Below the pieces are notes generated by a model. The model saw nothing but the letters and a program-made list of their open reading frames with translations. It did not search any database and had not been told where the DNA came from. This document shows positions 47,769 to 57,194 of a DNA stretch of 64,000 bases, piece by piece. Source of the DNA: Catenulispora sp. GP43 (lineage in GTDB: Bacteria > Actinomycetota > Actinomycetes > Streptomycetales > Catenulisporaceae); NCBI RefSeq assembly GCF_041260665.1, contig NZ_JBGCCT010000009.1, positions 306,224 to 370,223 on the forward strand, given 5' to 3'. How positions within the stretch are numbered: the first letter of the stretch is position 1; every line of letters begins with the position of its first letter. Both the position numbers and the translations under genes were made by a program.

Positions 47769-48275
47769 TCAGGTCCGCTCGAAGAAGACCCAGTACTGCT
47801 GGAGGTGCGGCGGGATCTCGCTCCCGGGGTACGGCGTCCGCTCCGCGAACCCGCGCGACCGGTAGAGCCGCTGGGCGTCGGCCATGAAGCGCACCGTGTC
47901 GAGCCGCACGGTCTGTGCCCCCATCCGTGTGGCCTCGTCGAGCAGCCGGTCGAGCAGCCGCGATCCCACGCGCTGACCACGGCTCTCCGGGACCACGTAC
48001 ATGCGCTTCACCTCGACGACCCCGGGCTCCAGCGTGCGCAGCCCCGCCACGCCGACCAGCGTGCCGGATTCCTGGTCCTGGGCCGCGAACAGGGCTTTCG
48101 CCGGGTCGTGGTACTCCTCCAGGGAGTCGCGCAGGGTCGAGACGTCGGTCGGCGAGTCCTCGATGCCGAACGTCGTGTGGAGCTCCTGCAGAGCGGTGGT
48201 GATGTAGTCGGTCAGGAGCTTCGCGATCTCATCGGCCTCGGTGGCGAGGTCGGCGCGTCGGACGGTGATCGTCAT
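47769..48275 (-). CDS. GNAT-family N-acetyltransferase
   Basis: 168 residues with the acetyl-CoA motif VVPESRGQRVGSRLLDRLLDEATRMG and the family's VEVKRMYVV strand. Substrate unknown. The start is ATG 48275 (TITVRRADLATEADE follows). A TTG at 48287 would add four residues. It is divergent from a serine hydrolase whose ATG is only 20 bp away, so the two share almost no leader space and one or both transcripts are probably leaderless. Confidence 0.88.
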   Translation of the reverse strand: MTITVRRADLATEADEIAKLLTDYITTALQELHTTFGIEDSPTDVSTLRDSLEEYHDPAKALFAAQDQESGTLVGVAGLRTLEPGVVEVKRMYVVPESRGQRVGSRLLDRLLDEATRMGAQTVRLDTVRFMADAQRLYRSRGFAERTPYPGSEIPPHLQQYWVFFERT

Positions 48276-48294
48276 GGATATGGACAATAGCGGT

Positions 48295-49503
48295 ATGGCA
48301 CCGGCACCTCACTTGGACCAGGACGCCCTCCAGACCCTCCACCGGACGATCGCTGCCCGCGTCGAGCGCGGCGAGCTGCCCGGCGCGGTGACGCTCGTGG
48401 CCCGCGTCGGCGACAGCGACGACAGCGACAGCGGCGAGCAGGTCGACATCGCCGCCTTCGGCGAGACGGCACCCGGCTCCGGCCACCCGATGGCCCGCGA
48501 CACCCCCTTCCGCATCACCTCGATGACCAAGCCGATCGTCGCCGCCGCCGTGCTGGCCATGGTCGACGCCGGCGTGCTGGAGCTCGACGCGCCGGTGGAC
48601 CCGTACCTGCCCGAGCTCGCCGATCGCAGGGTCCTGAAGCGGCTGGCCGGCCCGCTCGACCAGACCGTGCCCGCCGAGCGCCCGATCACCGTCCGCGACC
48701 TGCTCACCTTCCGCCTCGGCCTCGGCATGAACGGCGCGCCGCCGGCCATCGACCCGCCGATCCCGATCAACCTCGCGGCCGAGGAGCGCGGCCTGGTTCT
48801 CGCGCAGCCGGAGCCGCGTGCCCGGCACGCCCCGGACGAGTGGCTGCGCCTGTTCGGCGAGCTCCCGCTGCTGGAGCAGCCCGGGACTCGCTGGCGCTAC
48901 AACGTCGGTTCGCTCGTGCAGGGCGTCCTGCTGGCGCGTGCGGCCGGCGCGCCGCTCGAAGACGTCGTCGAGGAGCACATCCTCGGCCCGCTGGGTATGA
49001 CCGCCACCGGTTTCAGCGTCCCCGAGGAGCAGGCACGCAGGCTTCCCGCCTACTACGCGACCGACTTCACCACCGGGAAGCTGACCCGGCAGCCGGCCGA
49101 CCCCTGGCAGACCTGGGCGAAACCCGCCGTCTTCCCCTCCGGCGCGGCCGGGCTGATCAGCACCCTCGACGACTACTACGCGTTCGCCCGCATGCTCCTG
49201 CGCCGCGGCGAACACGAAGGCCGCCGAGTCCTCTCCGCAGAGTCGGTCACGCTGATGACCACCAACCAGCTGACCCCGGACCAGGTCGCCGAAGCCCCCT
49301 TCCCCCTCGACGGCGCCGGCTGGGGAATGGGCATGTCGGTCACCGCCGAAGGCCGCTACGGCTGGGACGGCGGCTGGGGCACCTCCTGGTGCAACGACCC
49401 GGACCTCGGCCTCTGCTCGATCTTCCTGTCGCAGACCACTGATGTGATCTTCAACGGCACCACGGCCGAGTTCGACGCCCTGGCCCGGCAAGCCGCCGTC
49501 TGA
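48295..49503 (+). CDS. Serine hydrolase, beta-lactamase/esterase family
   Basis: A class C beta-lactamase-like fold. The SxxK motif is S76-MTK (FRITSMTKPI), a Tyr stands in the second motif at about 202 (WRYNVGS) and a Gly/His-rich region near the C-terminus (WGMGMSVTAEGRYGWDGGWG) takes the place of KTG. Esterases of this fold act on many small esters. No signal peptide, so it acts in the cytosol. ATG 48295. A start at 48274 is possible but overlaps the divergent GNAT start codon. Followed after 31 bp by a dehydratase. Confidence 0.88.
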   Translation: MAPAPHLDQDALQTLHRTIAARVERGELPGAVTLVARVGDSDDSDSGEQVDIAAFGETAPGSGHPMARDTPFRITSMTKPIVAAAVLAMVDAGVLELDAPVDPYLPELADRRVLKRLAGPLDQTVPAERPITVRDLLTFRLGLGMNGAPPAIDPPIPINLAAEERGLVLAQPEPRARHAPDEWLRLFGELPLLEQPGTRWRYNVGSLVQGVLLARAAGAPLEDVVEEHILGPLGMTATGFSVPEEQARRLPAYYATDFTTGKLTRQPADPWQTWAKPAVFPSGAAGLISTLDDYYAFARMLLRRGEHEGRRVLSAESVTLMTTNQLTPDQVAEAPFPLDGAGWGMGMSVTAEGRYGWDGGWGTSWCNDPDLGLCSIFLSQTTDVIFNGTTAEFDALARQAAV

Positions 49504-49534
49504 CCGCCGCCGAATCCCGAGACCAAGGAACCCG

Positions 49535-50497
49535 ATGAGCACCGCTTCCCTCACCGAAGCCGACGTCAAATCCGCCGCCGACCGCGTCGCCGGCCGAATC
49601 CGCCGCGTCACCGTCGCCCCGGCCGACGCCGACGCCCTTCCCGGCACCGGCACCGGCACACTCTGGCTGGCCTGCGAATTCATGCAGCACGGCGGCTCCT
49701 TCAAAGCCCGCGGCGCCCTCAACCTCGCCCTGCACCACCTCGAGAACGGCACCATGCCCGCCGAGGGCATCGCCATCGCCTCCGGCGGCAACGCCGGGAT
49801 CGCCGCCGCCTGGGCCGGCCGCGCCGCCGGCATCAAGGTCACCGTCTTCCTCCCGGCGACCGCGCCGGCCGTGAAGATCGGGAAGCTCCGGGCGCTCGGT
49901 GCCGACGTCCGCCTGGAAGGCACCGTCTACGCACACGCCCTCGAAGCCTCCGTCCGGCACGCCGAAGCCACCGGCGCCCTGCTCTCCCATGCCTACGACC
50001 ACCCGCTGATCGCCGCCGGCGCCGGGACCTGCGCCGCCGAGTTCCGCGAGCAGGTCCCGGACCTCGACACGATCATCGTCGCCGTCGGAGGAGGCGGGCT
50101 GTTCTCCGGCACCGCCGCCGCGATGTTCCCGCACGGCGTCCGCGTCGTCGCCGTCGAGCCCGAGAACTGCCGCGCGCTCAACGCGGCCCTGGAGGCCGGA
50201 GGCCCGACCGACGTCGACGTGGACTCCGTCGCGGCCGATTCCCTCGGCGCGCGCCGCGTCTCTCAGATGGCCTACCAGCTGGCGACGGATCCGCTCGCGG
50301 CCTCCGTCCTGGTCACCGACGACCAGATCGTCGCGGCGCGCACCGCGCTCTGGGAGCACCGGCGGGTTCTGGTGGAACACGGCGCCGCGGCCGCACTAGC
50401 CGCGGTGCTGTCCGGGCGGTACTCCCCCAGCGAGGGCGAACGGATCGGTGTCGTGCTCTGCGGCGCGAACACCGATCCGTCCGACCTGTCCCACTGA
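49535..50497 (+). CDS. PLP-dependent threonine/serine dehydratase-like protein
   Basis: A fold-type II PLP enzyme of 320 residues. The PLP lysine is K57 in HGGSFKARGA, the phosphate loop is SGGNAG and the glycine-rich loop is VAVGGGGLFSG. It would deaminate threonine or serine, or racemise serine. The exact substrate cannot be told. ATG start with an AAGGAA site upstream. It follows the serine hydrolase on the same strand and ends 12 bp before the convergent GH3 gene with no terminator seen. Confidence 0.9.
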   Translation: MSTASLTEADVKSAADRVAGRIRRVTVAPADADALPGTGTGTLWLACEFMQHGGSFKARGALNLALHHLENGTMPAEGIAIASGGNAGIAAAWAGRAAGIKVTVFLPATAPAVKIGKLRALGADVRLEGTVYAHALEASVRHAEATGALLSHAYDHPLIAAGAGTCAAEFREQVPDLDTIIVAVGGGGLFSGTAAAMFPHGVRVVAVEPENCRALNAALEAGGPTDVDVDSVAADSLGARRVSQMAYQLATDPLAASVLVTDDQIVAARTALWEHRRVLVEHGAAAALAAVLSGRYSPSEGERIGVVLCGANTDPSDLSH

Positions 50498-50509
50498 ATC
50501 AGAGGGCTG

Positions 50510-53500
50510 TCACTGCACGATCGACCACACGAACGTGGCCGTACCCGACACCCCCGCTCCGTCGGTGGCGGTAGCGGTCACCGTGTAGGTCCCCAGCGTG
50601 GTTCCGGTGCCGGAGATCGTTCCGTTGCCGCTGATGCTGATGCCCGGCGGCAGTCCGGTCGCGGTGTAGGTGAGCGTCGCGGCCGTGTTGGAGTCGACGC
50701 CCTGCATCTGGAACGACACCCCGGCACCCTTCGGGCTGCTGTACCCGAACGGGTTCACGACGCCGACCGTCTCCGCGCCCGGCACCCCCGAGTTGGGCGT
50801 GACGTTCGCGCTGACCGCCGTGTTCGCCAACGACACCCCGGCGTAGGCGGCACCAGCGGCCACCTGGCCGGTCAACGTGTGCGCCAGCGATGTGGAACCG
50901 GTCAGGGGCAGGTTGTTGGAGGCATCCCCGACGCGGATGGCGTATGCGCCGGCTTGGGCCTCCCACTGGTTGTCAGTGGCCGACCACGAGGCCAGGTTGT
51001 GAATGGTCAACGGGAAGCTGACCGTGGTGCTCTGCCCCGGGTTGAGCATCACGCGCTGGAACCCGGCCAGCTGGTTCGGCGGATCCTGGCTGGCCGCCGG
51101 GTCCCCGACGTACATCTGGGCCACCTCCGCGCCGGCCACCGAGCCGGTGTTGGTCACCGTCGCGGTCACCGTGGCCTGGCCGTTGGCGTTGAACCCGCCG
51201 ACGGACAGGTTGGAGAAGGAGAACTTCGTGTAGGACAGGCCGAACCCGAACGGGAAGGCCGGGGTGATGTTCTGCGACTGGTACCAGCGGTAGCCGATGT
51301 TCACACCCTCGCTGTAGACCGGGCCGGTCGGGGTGCCGGGCCACTGCGCCGTGGTCTGCGCCGGGACCTGGCTGAGCGAGGACGGGAACGTCACCGGCAG
51401 CTTGCCGGAGGGGTTCGCCGTGCCGAAGATCAGCGAGGCCACCGCCGCGCCGGTCTCCTGGCCGCCGTACCAGTTCTCGAAGACGCCGGCGACCGAGTTC
51501 AGCCACGGCATGACCACCGGCGAACCGCTGTTGACCACCACGATGGTGTTCGGGTTCACCGCGGCCACGTCCGCGATCATCGTCTCGTCGGCGGCGGACA
51601 CGTCGAGCGTCTGCAGGTCGCTCTCCTCGCCCTCGGGGGCGCTGACGAAGACGATCGCGTACGTCGCGGCCTGCGCCGCGGCCACCGCCTGCGGGATGTT
51701 CGTTGTCCCGTTGTCGTCGCCGGGGGTGTAGGTGACCTTCATGTTCGGCCCGACCGCGTTCTGGATGCCGGTGATCGGCCAGACCGTGTTCGAGCTGTCG
51801 ACCCCGCCGCTGCCGCCGCCGGCGAGCTCGACCGCGGCGCCGCCGTCGGTGCCGAGCACGGCGATGGACTTGGCGGTGGTCGGGTTCGGGTTCAGCGGCA
51901 GCAGTCCGTTGTTCTTCAGTAGGACCGTGCCCTCCTGGCCCAGTTGCAGCGCGGTCTGCTGGTGCGCCGCGTTCGTGACCGTGGCGGACAGCGAGCCGCT
52001 CGCCGGGTTGTCGAACACGCCGAACGCGAACAGCTGGGTCAGGATCCTGGCCACGATGGAGTTCAGGGTGCTCTGGTCGAACTGGCCGGCGGCCAGCGCG
52101 TTGCCCAGGTTGGTCGCGTAGGAGTTGAACGGCATCGCGATGTCCAGGCCGCCGTTGGCGTCGGCGACCGCCGGGCCCGCGGCGCCCCAGTCGGAGACCA
52201 CGAAGCCGCCGTAGTTCGCCTGGGTGTCCAGACCGTTGCGGAGCATCGGGGCACTCGCGCACGACGAGGCACCGTTGACCACGGCGTAGGAGCACATGAA
52301 CGAGGCCGGTGCGGACTGCGCGATCGAGTCCTGGAACGGAGCCAGATACAGCTCCTGCATCGCCTGCGTGCCCACGATCTCGTTGTTGCCGCCGTTCGGG
52401 TACTGCTCCTGGTCGTAGGCGGCCACGTGCTTCACGTCGGCCATCACGCCCTGGCTCTGCAAGCCCTTCACCTCGGCGGAGGTGATCTGGCCGGCCAGGA
52501 ACGGGTCCTCGCCGTAGGTCTCGTAGGTCCGGCCCCAGCGCGGGTCGCGCACCAGGTTGGTGGTCGGGCCGAGCGAGACGGTGACGCCCTTGCCGGCGAA
52601 CTCGGCGCCCTTGGCCGTGCCCTCCTGCTGGATCAGCCCCGGGTCCCAGGTGGCCGCCGCGGACTCCCCGTCGGGGAACGCGGTCACGCCGCCGTTGCCG
52701 TCACCGACCCCGGACGGTCCGTCCTCCATGTTGATCTGCGGGATGCACAGGTTGGGGACGCCCGCGACGTGGCCGATGTAGTTGGTCGTGCCGTCGCCGG
52801 CGACCAGGGTCAGCTCCTCGGACTGGTTCATGGTGTTCAGCACCTGCTGGACGCGCTGCGCGACCGGCGCGGTGGAACCGACCCAGGGGCAGACCCCGTT
52901 GCCGCCGTTGCCGTTGCCTCCGGTCACCGGCGGGGTGCTGGTCAGGCCGTAGACGTCGAACTCCAGGATCGAGTAGCCCCACTGGGTGGCGCGGGCCGTG
53001 CCGTACATCCGGACGTAGCGGTCGGTCGTGGAGACCGGGAACGTCTGGTGGCCGCCGGTGCCGGTGGTCGTGGAGTAGACGGTCGTCCAGGTCGCGTTGT
53101 CGTTGGAGACCTGGATCTGGAAGGCCGAGGCGTACGCGTTCTCCCACAGGATGCCGATGCTGCAGATCTGCTGCTGCGTCCCGAGGTCCACGTCCAGCCA
53201 CTGCGGGTCGCTGTACGCGCTCTCCCAGCGGGTGCCCGGGTCGCCGTCGGTGGCGGCGGAGGCCGGGTTGCCGGTGGTGGAGTAGACCGAGGAAGCCGTG
53301 GTCGGCTGGTCCATCGCCAGGTCCTGCGTGCCGCAGTACTGGTTCGGGCCGGGTCCGCCGCCCGAGCCCTGGACGAAGGACAGGAAGTGGATGTTGAAGC
53401 CGGCCGCGTCCTGCTTCACGGTCAGCGTCTGCGCCCCGGCCGGCAGCGTGATACTGGCCGTGACCGTGGTGAACGTCCCGTAGCCGCCGGTGTTCGGCAC

Positions 53501-54499
53501 CGCGACGGCGCCGGTCAGGTTGGCGCCGGAAGCGTTTTCGATGTGCAGCGCGTCGGTGAGCGCCCCTGGTGCGGCCACCCGGAAGCTGACTGTGTAGACG
53601 CCGCTGGTGGCCACCTGGACCGTGTAGTGGAACCACTGCCCGGCGCCGGTCCAGCCCATGTCATAGGCGCCGCCGGCAGGACTCGTGTCCTGCGTGTCGG
53701 GCGTGTTCTCCAGGTCGACCCCGTCGGCGCGGTAGCTGTTGGCCGTGCCGTTGGTCGCCGTCACGTTGTAGGCGACGCCCTGGCCGCCGGTGTCGTAGTT
53801 CGCGATCTGGACCGTGCCGGGAACCGGCGCGGGCGCCCCGCCGAACGGCTTGTCCCCGCCGCCACCGCTCGTGGTGAGGGTGAAGGCCATGTTGTGGAAG
53901 TTCCAGCCGTTCGTGTCCTGCTTCACCGTCAGCGTCTGGGTGCCGGCCGGGAGGGTGAGGCTCGCGGTGACCGTCGTCCAGGTCTCGTAGCCGCCGGTGT
54001 TGGGGACGGCGACGGAGCCGGTCAGGTTGGTCCCGGAGGCGTCCGCGATGTGCAGCGCGTCGGCGATGCCATACGGCGAGGACAGCCGGAAGGCGACGCT
54101 GTACGTACCAGCCGTGGCAACGCTGACCGTGTAGTCGAACCACTGCCCGGGCGTCGTCCAGCCCATGTCATAGGCACCGCCCGCGGGGCTGGTGCCCAAG
54201 GTGTCGGCGGTGGTCTCCAGATCGATCCCGTCGGCGCGGTAGCTGTTGGCCGAGCCGTTGGTGGAGGACACGTTGTAGGCGACACCCTGGCCGCCGGTGT
54301 CGTAGTTCGCGGCCTCGACCAGGCCCGGCAGGGCCACGGGGGTCCCGCCGAACGGCGTGCCGGCGGCCGCGCTCGCCTGACTCGGCAAGCCGGCCAGCGA
54401 CGCGGCGAACAACGCCCCCGCCGCCAGCAGGGTACGCACTACCGGTCGTGGTCGGCCGCGCGAGGGCGTCGACCCGCGCGCAAGTTTGAGGAGCCTCAT
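50510..54499 (-). CDS. Secreted GH3 glycoside hydrolase with carbohydrate-binding modules
   Basis: 1329 residues. A signal peptide (about 1-46, ending near ASAAAG) is followed by two CBM6/CBM35-like modules (52-210 and 218-377, a clear internal duplication), an F5/8-type-C (CBM32) module (about 390-520), the GH3 N-domain (about 545-830) with catalytic D770 in FVVSDWGA and KH in DVKHVAAYDQE, the GH3 C-domain (about 860-1060), a fibronectin-III-like domain and a final Ig-like domain. It would cleave a beta-linked plant or fungal glycan. I chose ATG 54499, with AAGGGA upstream. An open frame extends to 54820. Promoter elements at 54561-54610. Confidence 0.93.
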   Translation of the reverse strand: MRLLKLARGSTPSRGRPRPVVRTLLAAGALFAASLAGLPSQASAAAGTPFGGTPVALPGLVEAANYDTGGQGVAYNVSSTNGSANSYRADGIDLETTADTLGTSPAGGAYDMGWTTPGQWFDYTVSVATAGTYSVAFRLSSPYGIADALHIADASGTNLTGSVAVPNTGGYETWTTVTASLTLPAGTQTLTVKQDTNGWNFHNMAFTLTTSGGGGDKPFGGAPAPVPGTVQIANYDTGGQGVAYNVTATNGTANSYRADGVDLENTPDTQDTSPAGGAYDMGWTGAGQWFHYTVQVATSGVYTVSFRVAAPGALTDALHIENASGANLTGAVAVPNTGGYGTFTTVTASITLPAGAQTLTVKQDAAGFNIHFLSFVQGSGGGPGPNQYCGTQDLAMDQPTTASSVYSTTGNPASAATDGDPGTRWESAYSDPQWLDVDLGTQQQICSIGILWENAYASAFQIQVSNDNATWTTVYSTTTGTGGHQTFPVSTTDRYVRMYGTARATQWGYSILEFDVYGLTSTPPVTGGNGNGGNGVCPWVGSTAPVAQRVQQVLNTMNQSEELTLVAGDGTTNYIGHVAGVPNLCIPQINMEDGPSGVGDGNGGVTAFPDGESAAATWDPGLIQQEGTAKGAEFAGKGVTVSLGPTTNLVRDPRWGRTYETYGEDPFLAGQITSAEVKGLQSQGVMADVKHVAAYDQEQYPNGGNNEIVGTQAMQELYLAPFQDSIAQSAPASFMCSYAVVNGASSCASAPMLRNGLDTQANYGGFVVSDWGAAGPAVADANGGLDIAMPFNSYATNLGNALAAGQFDQSTLNSIVARILTQLFAFGVFDNPASGSLSATVTNAAHQQTALQLGQEGTVLLKNNGLLPLNPNPTTAKSIAVLGTDGGAAVELAGGGSGGVDSSNTVWPITGIQNAVGPNMKVTYTPGDDNGTTNIPQAVAAAQAATYAIVFVSAPEGEESDLQTLDVSAADETMIADVAAVNPNTIVVVNSGSPVVMPWLNSVAGVFENWYGGQETGAAVASLIFGTANPSGKLPVTFPSSLSQVPAQTTAQWPGTPTGPVYSEGVNIGYRWYQSQNITPAFPFGFGLSYTKFSFSNLSVGGFNANGQATVTATVTNTGSVAGAEVAQMYVGDPAASQDPPNQLAGFQRVMLNPGQSTTVSFPLTIHNLASWSATDNQWEAQAGAYAIRVGDASNNLPLTGSTSLAHTLTGQVAAGAAYAGVSLANTAVSANVTPNSGVPGAETVGVVNPFGYSSPKGAGVSFQMQGVDSNTAATLTYTATGLPPGISISGNGTISGTGTTLGTYTVTATATDGAGVSGTATFVWSIVQ

Positions 54500-54560
54500 T
54501 GCAGTCCCTTCAGTCCTCTGAGTCGCACAGATGGCAGGGAGGGCGCCCTCGTTCGGCTTG

Positions 54561-54610
54561 AATATTGCGCGCGGGTTAACCACTGTCAATAAAGAACCGG
54601 TTCCGGAACC
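54561..54610 (-). promoter_or_regulatory. Promoter and operator palindromes of the GH3 gene
   Basis: On the minus strand a consensus -35 TTGACA (54584-54589) and -10 AATATT (54561-54566) are 17 bp apart. Just upstream lie overlapping palindromes GAACCGGTTC (54594-54603) and GGTTCCGGAACC (54599-54610). CCGGTTCCGG recurs at 54633-54642, and GGTTAACC lies within the spacer. The arrangement suits control by a LacI- or GntR-type repressor responding to sugars. Confidence 0.6.
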
Positions 54611-54647
54611 GATCCCGTAACCGCATCCGTTACCGGTTCCGGCGTCA

Positions 54648-56213
54648 TCACGCCGGGGCGGCCGCCGGAGCGTCAACCTCAGAAGGTTGAGACAACCCCT
54701 CTCGCTTCGCCTTGGCCCGCAACAGGATCCAGGCGGCGAGCGCGGCGACGGCGAGGATCCCGGCGCCGCTGCGCAGCGCGAGATGCAGCGCCTCCACGAA
54801 CGAGGTGTCGACCGTGTCACGCAGTGCCGGCGGCAGCGCGCGGCTGGCGGTGATCCCGCCCGCGCCGCCGTTCGTGACGGCGGCCACGACCTGGTGCGAG
54901 TGGCCGGCGTCGACCCCGAGCGTGCGCAGCCTGTGGCCGAGCAACCCGGTCATCCGGCTGGTGAGGATCGCGCCGAGGGCCGCGATGCCGACCACGCCGC
55001 CGACCTCGCGCATGGTGTTGGTGACCGCGGAGGCCATGCCCGCCTTCGGGCCCGGGACCCGTTCGAGCACCGCGACGGAGACCGGCGCGAAGGACAGGCC
55101 CATGCCCAGGCCCATCACCGGCAGCGTCCACACGTACTGGTAGTAGTGCGCGCCGAGGCCGTAGAGCGACAGGCCGCCCAGGGCGACCGCGCACAGTGTC
55201 AGACCGCTGACGAGCGCCGGACGCGGTCCCAGCCGTCCGGTCACGATGCCCGCGACCGGCGCCGCCACCATGATCGAGGCGGTCGCCGGCAGCGAGCCGA
55301 CGCCGGCCATCGTGGGCGACCAGCCGTAGACGTCCTGCATCAGCAACGGCAGGAAGAACAACGCGCCGAACATCCCGAAGCTCACCATGAACCCGCTCAT
55401 CAGCGCGCCGGTGATCACCCGGTCGCCGAAGAACGACAGGTCGAGCATCGGCGCGGCTCGGGTCGCCTCGATGACCAGGAACGAGACCAGGGAGAGCAGC
55501 GCAATGGCGGCGGCGGTCAGCACCCGGGCGCTCGCCCAGCCCGAGCTCGGCCCCTCGATCAGCGCGAACACCAGCGCGCCGAAGCCGAGGGCGCCGGTGA
55601 TCTGGCCGGGGATGTCGAAGCGGTCGCGGCCGTCGTGGAACTCCGGCAGCACCCGCCAGCCCACCAGCAGCGCCATCGCGCCGATCGGCACGTTGATCCA
55701 GAACACGCTGGACCAGCCGAAGGCGTCCACCAGCGGACCGCCGACGGCCGGGCCGAGCGCGAGCCCGAGGCCCGAGATGCCGGACCACAGGCCGATGGCG
55801 CGGGCCCGCTCGCGCGGGTCGGGGAAGGTGTTGCGGATGATCGACAGGCTGCCCGGGGTCAGCATCGCAGCGCCCAGGCCCTGCAGCATGCGCGCCGCGA
55901 CGAGTTCGCCGATCGAGCCGGACAGCGCGCACAGCATCGAGCCGAGGCTGAAGCCGACGACGCCGGCCAGGAAGACGCGCTTGCGGCCGAGGCGGTCGCC
56001 GAGCGTGCCGCCGGTCAGCAGCAGCGCGGCGTAGACCAGGCTGTAGCCCTCGACCACCCACTGCAGGCCGGTGACGCCGGCGTGCAGTTGGCCGCCGATC
56101 TTCGGCAGCGCGGTGTTGACGACGACGTTGTCCAGCATCGCCATGAACAGCGTGATGCACAGCGTGCCGAGGATCAGGGCTTTACGACGGGAGTTCGGTT
56201 CCGGGATGGTCAT
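54648..56213 (-). CDS. MFS exporter, DHA2 (EmrB/QacA) type
   Basis: A 14-helix drug:proton antiporter of 521 residues. Motif A GGTLGDRLGRKR follows the second helix, motif C appears as GLALGPAVGGPLVDA, and the N-terminal D in MLDNVVVNTALP is typical of DHA2. It probably exports a toxic small molecule. ATG start. It is divergent from a TetR gene (56359), and the space between contains two matching inverted repeats, a common exporter/repressor arrangement. Confidence 0.92.
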   Translation of the reverse strand: MTIPEPNSRRKALILGTLCITLFMAMLDNVVVNTALPKIGGQLHAGVTGLQWVVEGYSLVYAALLLTGGTLGDRLGRKRVFLAGVVGFSLGSMLCALSGSIGELVAARMLQGLGAAMLTPGSLSIIRNTFPDPRERARAIGLWSGISGLGLALGPAVGGPLVDAFGWSSVFWINVPIGAMALLVGWRVLPEFHDGRDRFDIPGQITGALGFGALVFALIEGPSSGWASARVLTAAAIALLSLVSFLVIEATRAAPMLDLSFFGDRVITGALMSGFMVSFGMFGALFFLPLLMQDVYGWSPTMAGVGSLPATASIMVAAPVAGIVTGRLGPRPALVSGLTLCAVALGGLSLYGLGAHYYQYVWTLPVMGLGMGLSFAPVSVAVLERVPGPKAGMASAVTNTMREVGGVVGIAALGAILTSRMTGLLGHRLRTLGVDAGHSHQVVAAVTNGGAGGITASRALPPALRDTVDTSFVEALHLALRSGAGILAVAALAAWILLRAKAKREGLSQPSEVDAPAAAPA

Positions 56214-56277
56214 GGTGTCCCCTGCGTCGGGGCGCGGGGCGGCCCGAAGCCGGGCGGAGCCACCGCGCGACGGCTGC

Positions 56278-56310
56278 CTAACACCGTTAGATTCCCACTA
56301 ACAGCGTTAG
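56278..56310. promoter_or_regulatory. Paired TetR operator (two 13-bp inverted repeats)
   Basis: CTAACACCGTTAG (56278-56290) and CTAACAGCGTTAG (56298-56310) are both CTAAC-N3-GTTAG palindromes, 20 bp apart centre to centre, between the divergent exporter and TetR genes. The layout strongly suggests binding of two TetR dimers on one face of the helix. Confidence 0.8.
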
Positions 56311-56358
56311 ACTGCAAGTCTGGGAGCCCCCAGCCAGGACGAGAACGAGGAGACCCGG

Positions 56359-57042
56359 GTGACTTCGGCGGACCACAGCGCGGCGGCCCGGCCCCCCGCC
56401 ATCACCCGCGAAGCCCTGGCCGCGGCGGGCCTGACGGTCCTGCGCCGGGAGGGCCTCGACGCCCTGTCCATGCGCAAGGTGGCCGCCGAACTGGGCGTCC
56501 GAGCGGCCTCGCTCTACTACCACGTGCAGGACAAGGAACAGCTCCTCGACCTCGTCGCCGACGGCCTGACCTGGGACACCCGCAAACTGGCCGGTACCGG
56601 CGACTGGTCCGTGTGCCTGCGCGAGATGGCCCACGGCTACTACCGCTATCTGCACGCCAACCGCGACACCGCCCGCCTGATGGCCGGCCGCCGGGCCCCG
56701 GGCCCGAACCTGATGAACCTGCTCGACGCGATGCTGGGCCGGCTGCGCGCCGGCGGCTTCTCGGACCAGGACGCCGCGTGGGCCACCCTGCTGATGGCCA
56801 ACTACGTGCAGGGCTTCGTGCTTCAGGAGCAGCAGCCGAAGGCACCCCGGGGAGAGCCGGGCGCCGGTGCGAAGTCCGCGGTGGCACAGGGGGCGTGCGA
56901 GGCGGCCGCCGAGTCACTGCCGAACATCGGGGCCCTGATGGCGCTGATGGCCGACGGCGACACGCAGAAGCTGTTCGCCTTCGGGGTGGACCGGCTCATC
57001 GACGGTCTGCGGGCGCGGCTCTCCGACCAGGGCCATTCCTGA
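56359..57042 (+). CDS. TetR-family repressor of the MFS exporter
   Basis: 227 residues. The helix-turn-helix is at about 15-60 (SMRKVAAELGVRAASLYYHVQDKEQLL), followed by the larger TetR-type C-terminal ligand domain seen in tetracycline-repressor relatives. GTG start with GAGGAG 7 nt upstream. It is divergent from the MFS gene and has palindromic sites between. It probably releases DNA when the exporter's substrate is bound, inducing both. Confidence 0.92.
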   Translation: MTSADHSAAARPPAITREALAAAGLTVLRREGLDALSMRKVAAELGVRAASLYYHVQDKEQLLDLVADGLTWDTRKLAGTGDWSVCLREMAHGYYRYLHANRDTARLMAGRRAPGPNLMNLLDAMLGRLRAGGFSDQDAAWATLLMANYVQGFVLQEQQPKAPRGEPGAGAKSAVAQGACEAAAESLPNIGALMALMADGDTQKLFAFGVDRLIDGLRARLSDQGHS

Positions 57043-57045
57043 CCG

Positions 57046-57100
57046 GTACGGCCCGGTACGGCACGGCCAGGCACGGCCAGACACGGCCCGGCACGGCCCG
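57046..57100. repeat. 10-bp tandem repeat after the TetR gene
   Basis: Units of the type GCACGGCCAG / GCACGGCCCG repeat about five times. Four full units lie at 57061-57100, with related GTACGGCCCG copies before them. No gene lies in this gap before 57195. Function unknown. Confidence 0.75.
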
Positions 57101-57194
57101 ACTGGAAGGAAATTCTGCGCCGATCGGCCCGCGACACACCCGAACGGCCCACCCGCGCCGCCGACACCCCGGCCCCGGCGCGACGCTGGCAGGC

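Noticed and set aside
47769..50497. A biosynthetic cluster formed by the GNAT, serine hydrolase and dehydratase
   Set aside because: No carrier protein, synthase or tailoring set is present, and the genes are on both strands.
51944..54592. An 882-codon plus-strand frame opposite the GH3 gene
   Set aside because: Complement of a strongly supported coding region; product has no recognisable domain.
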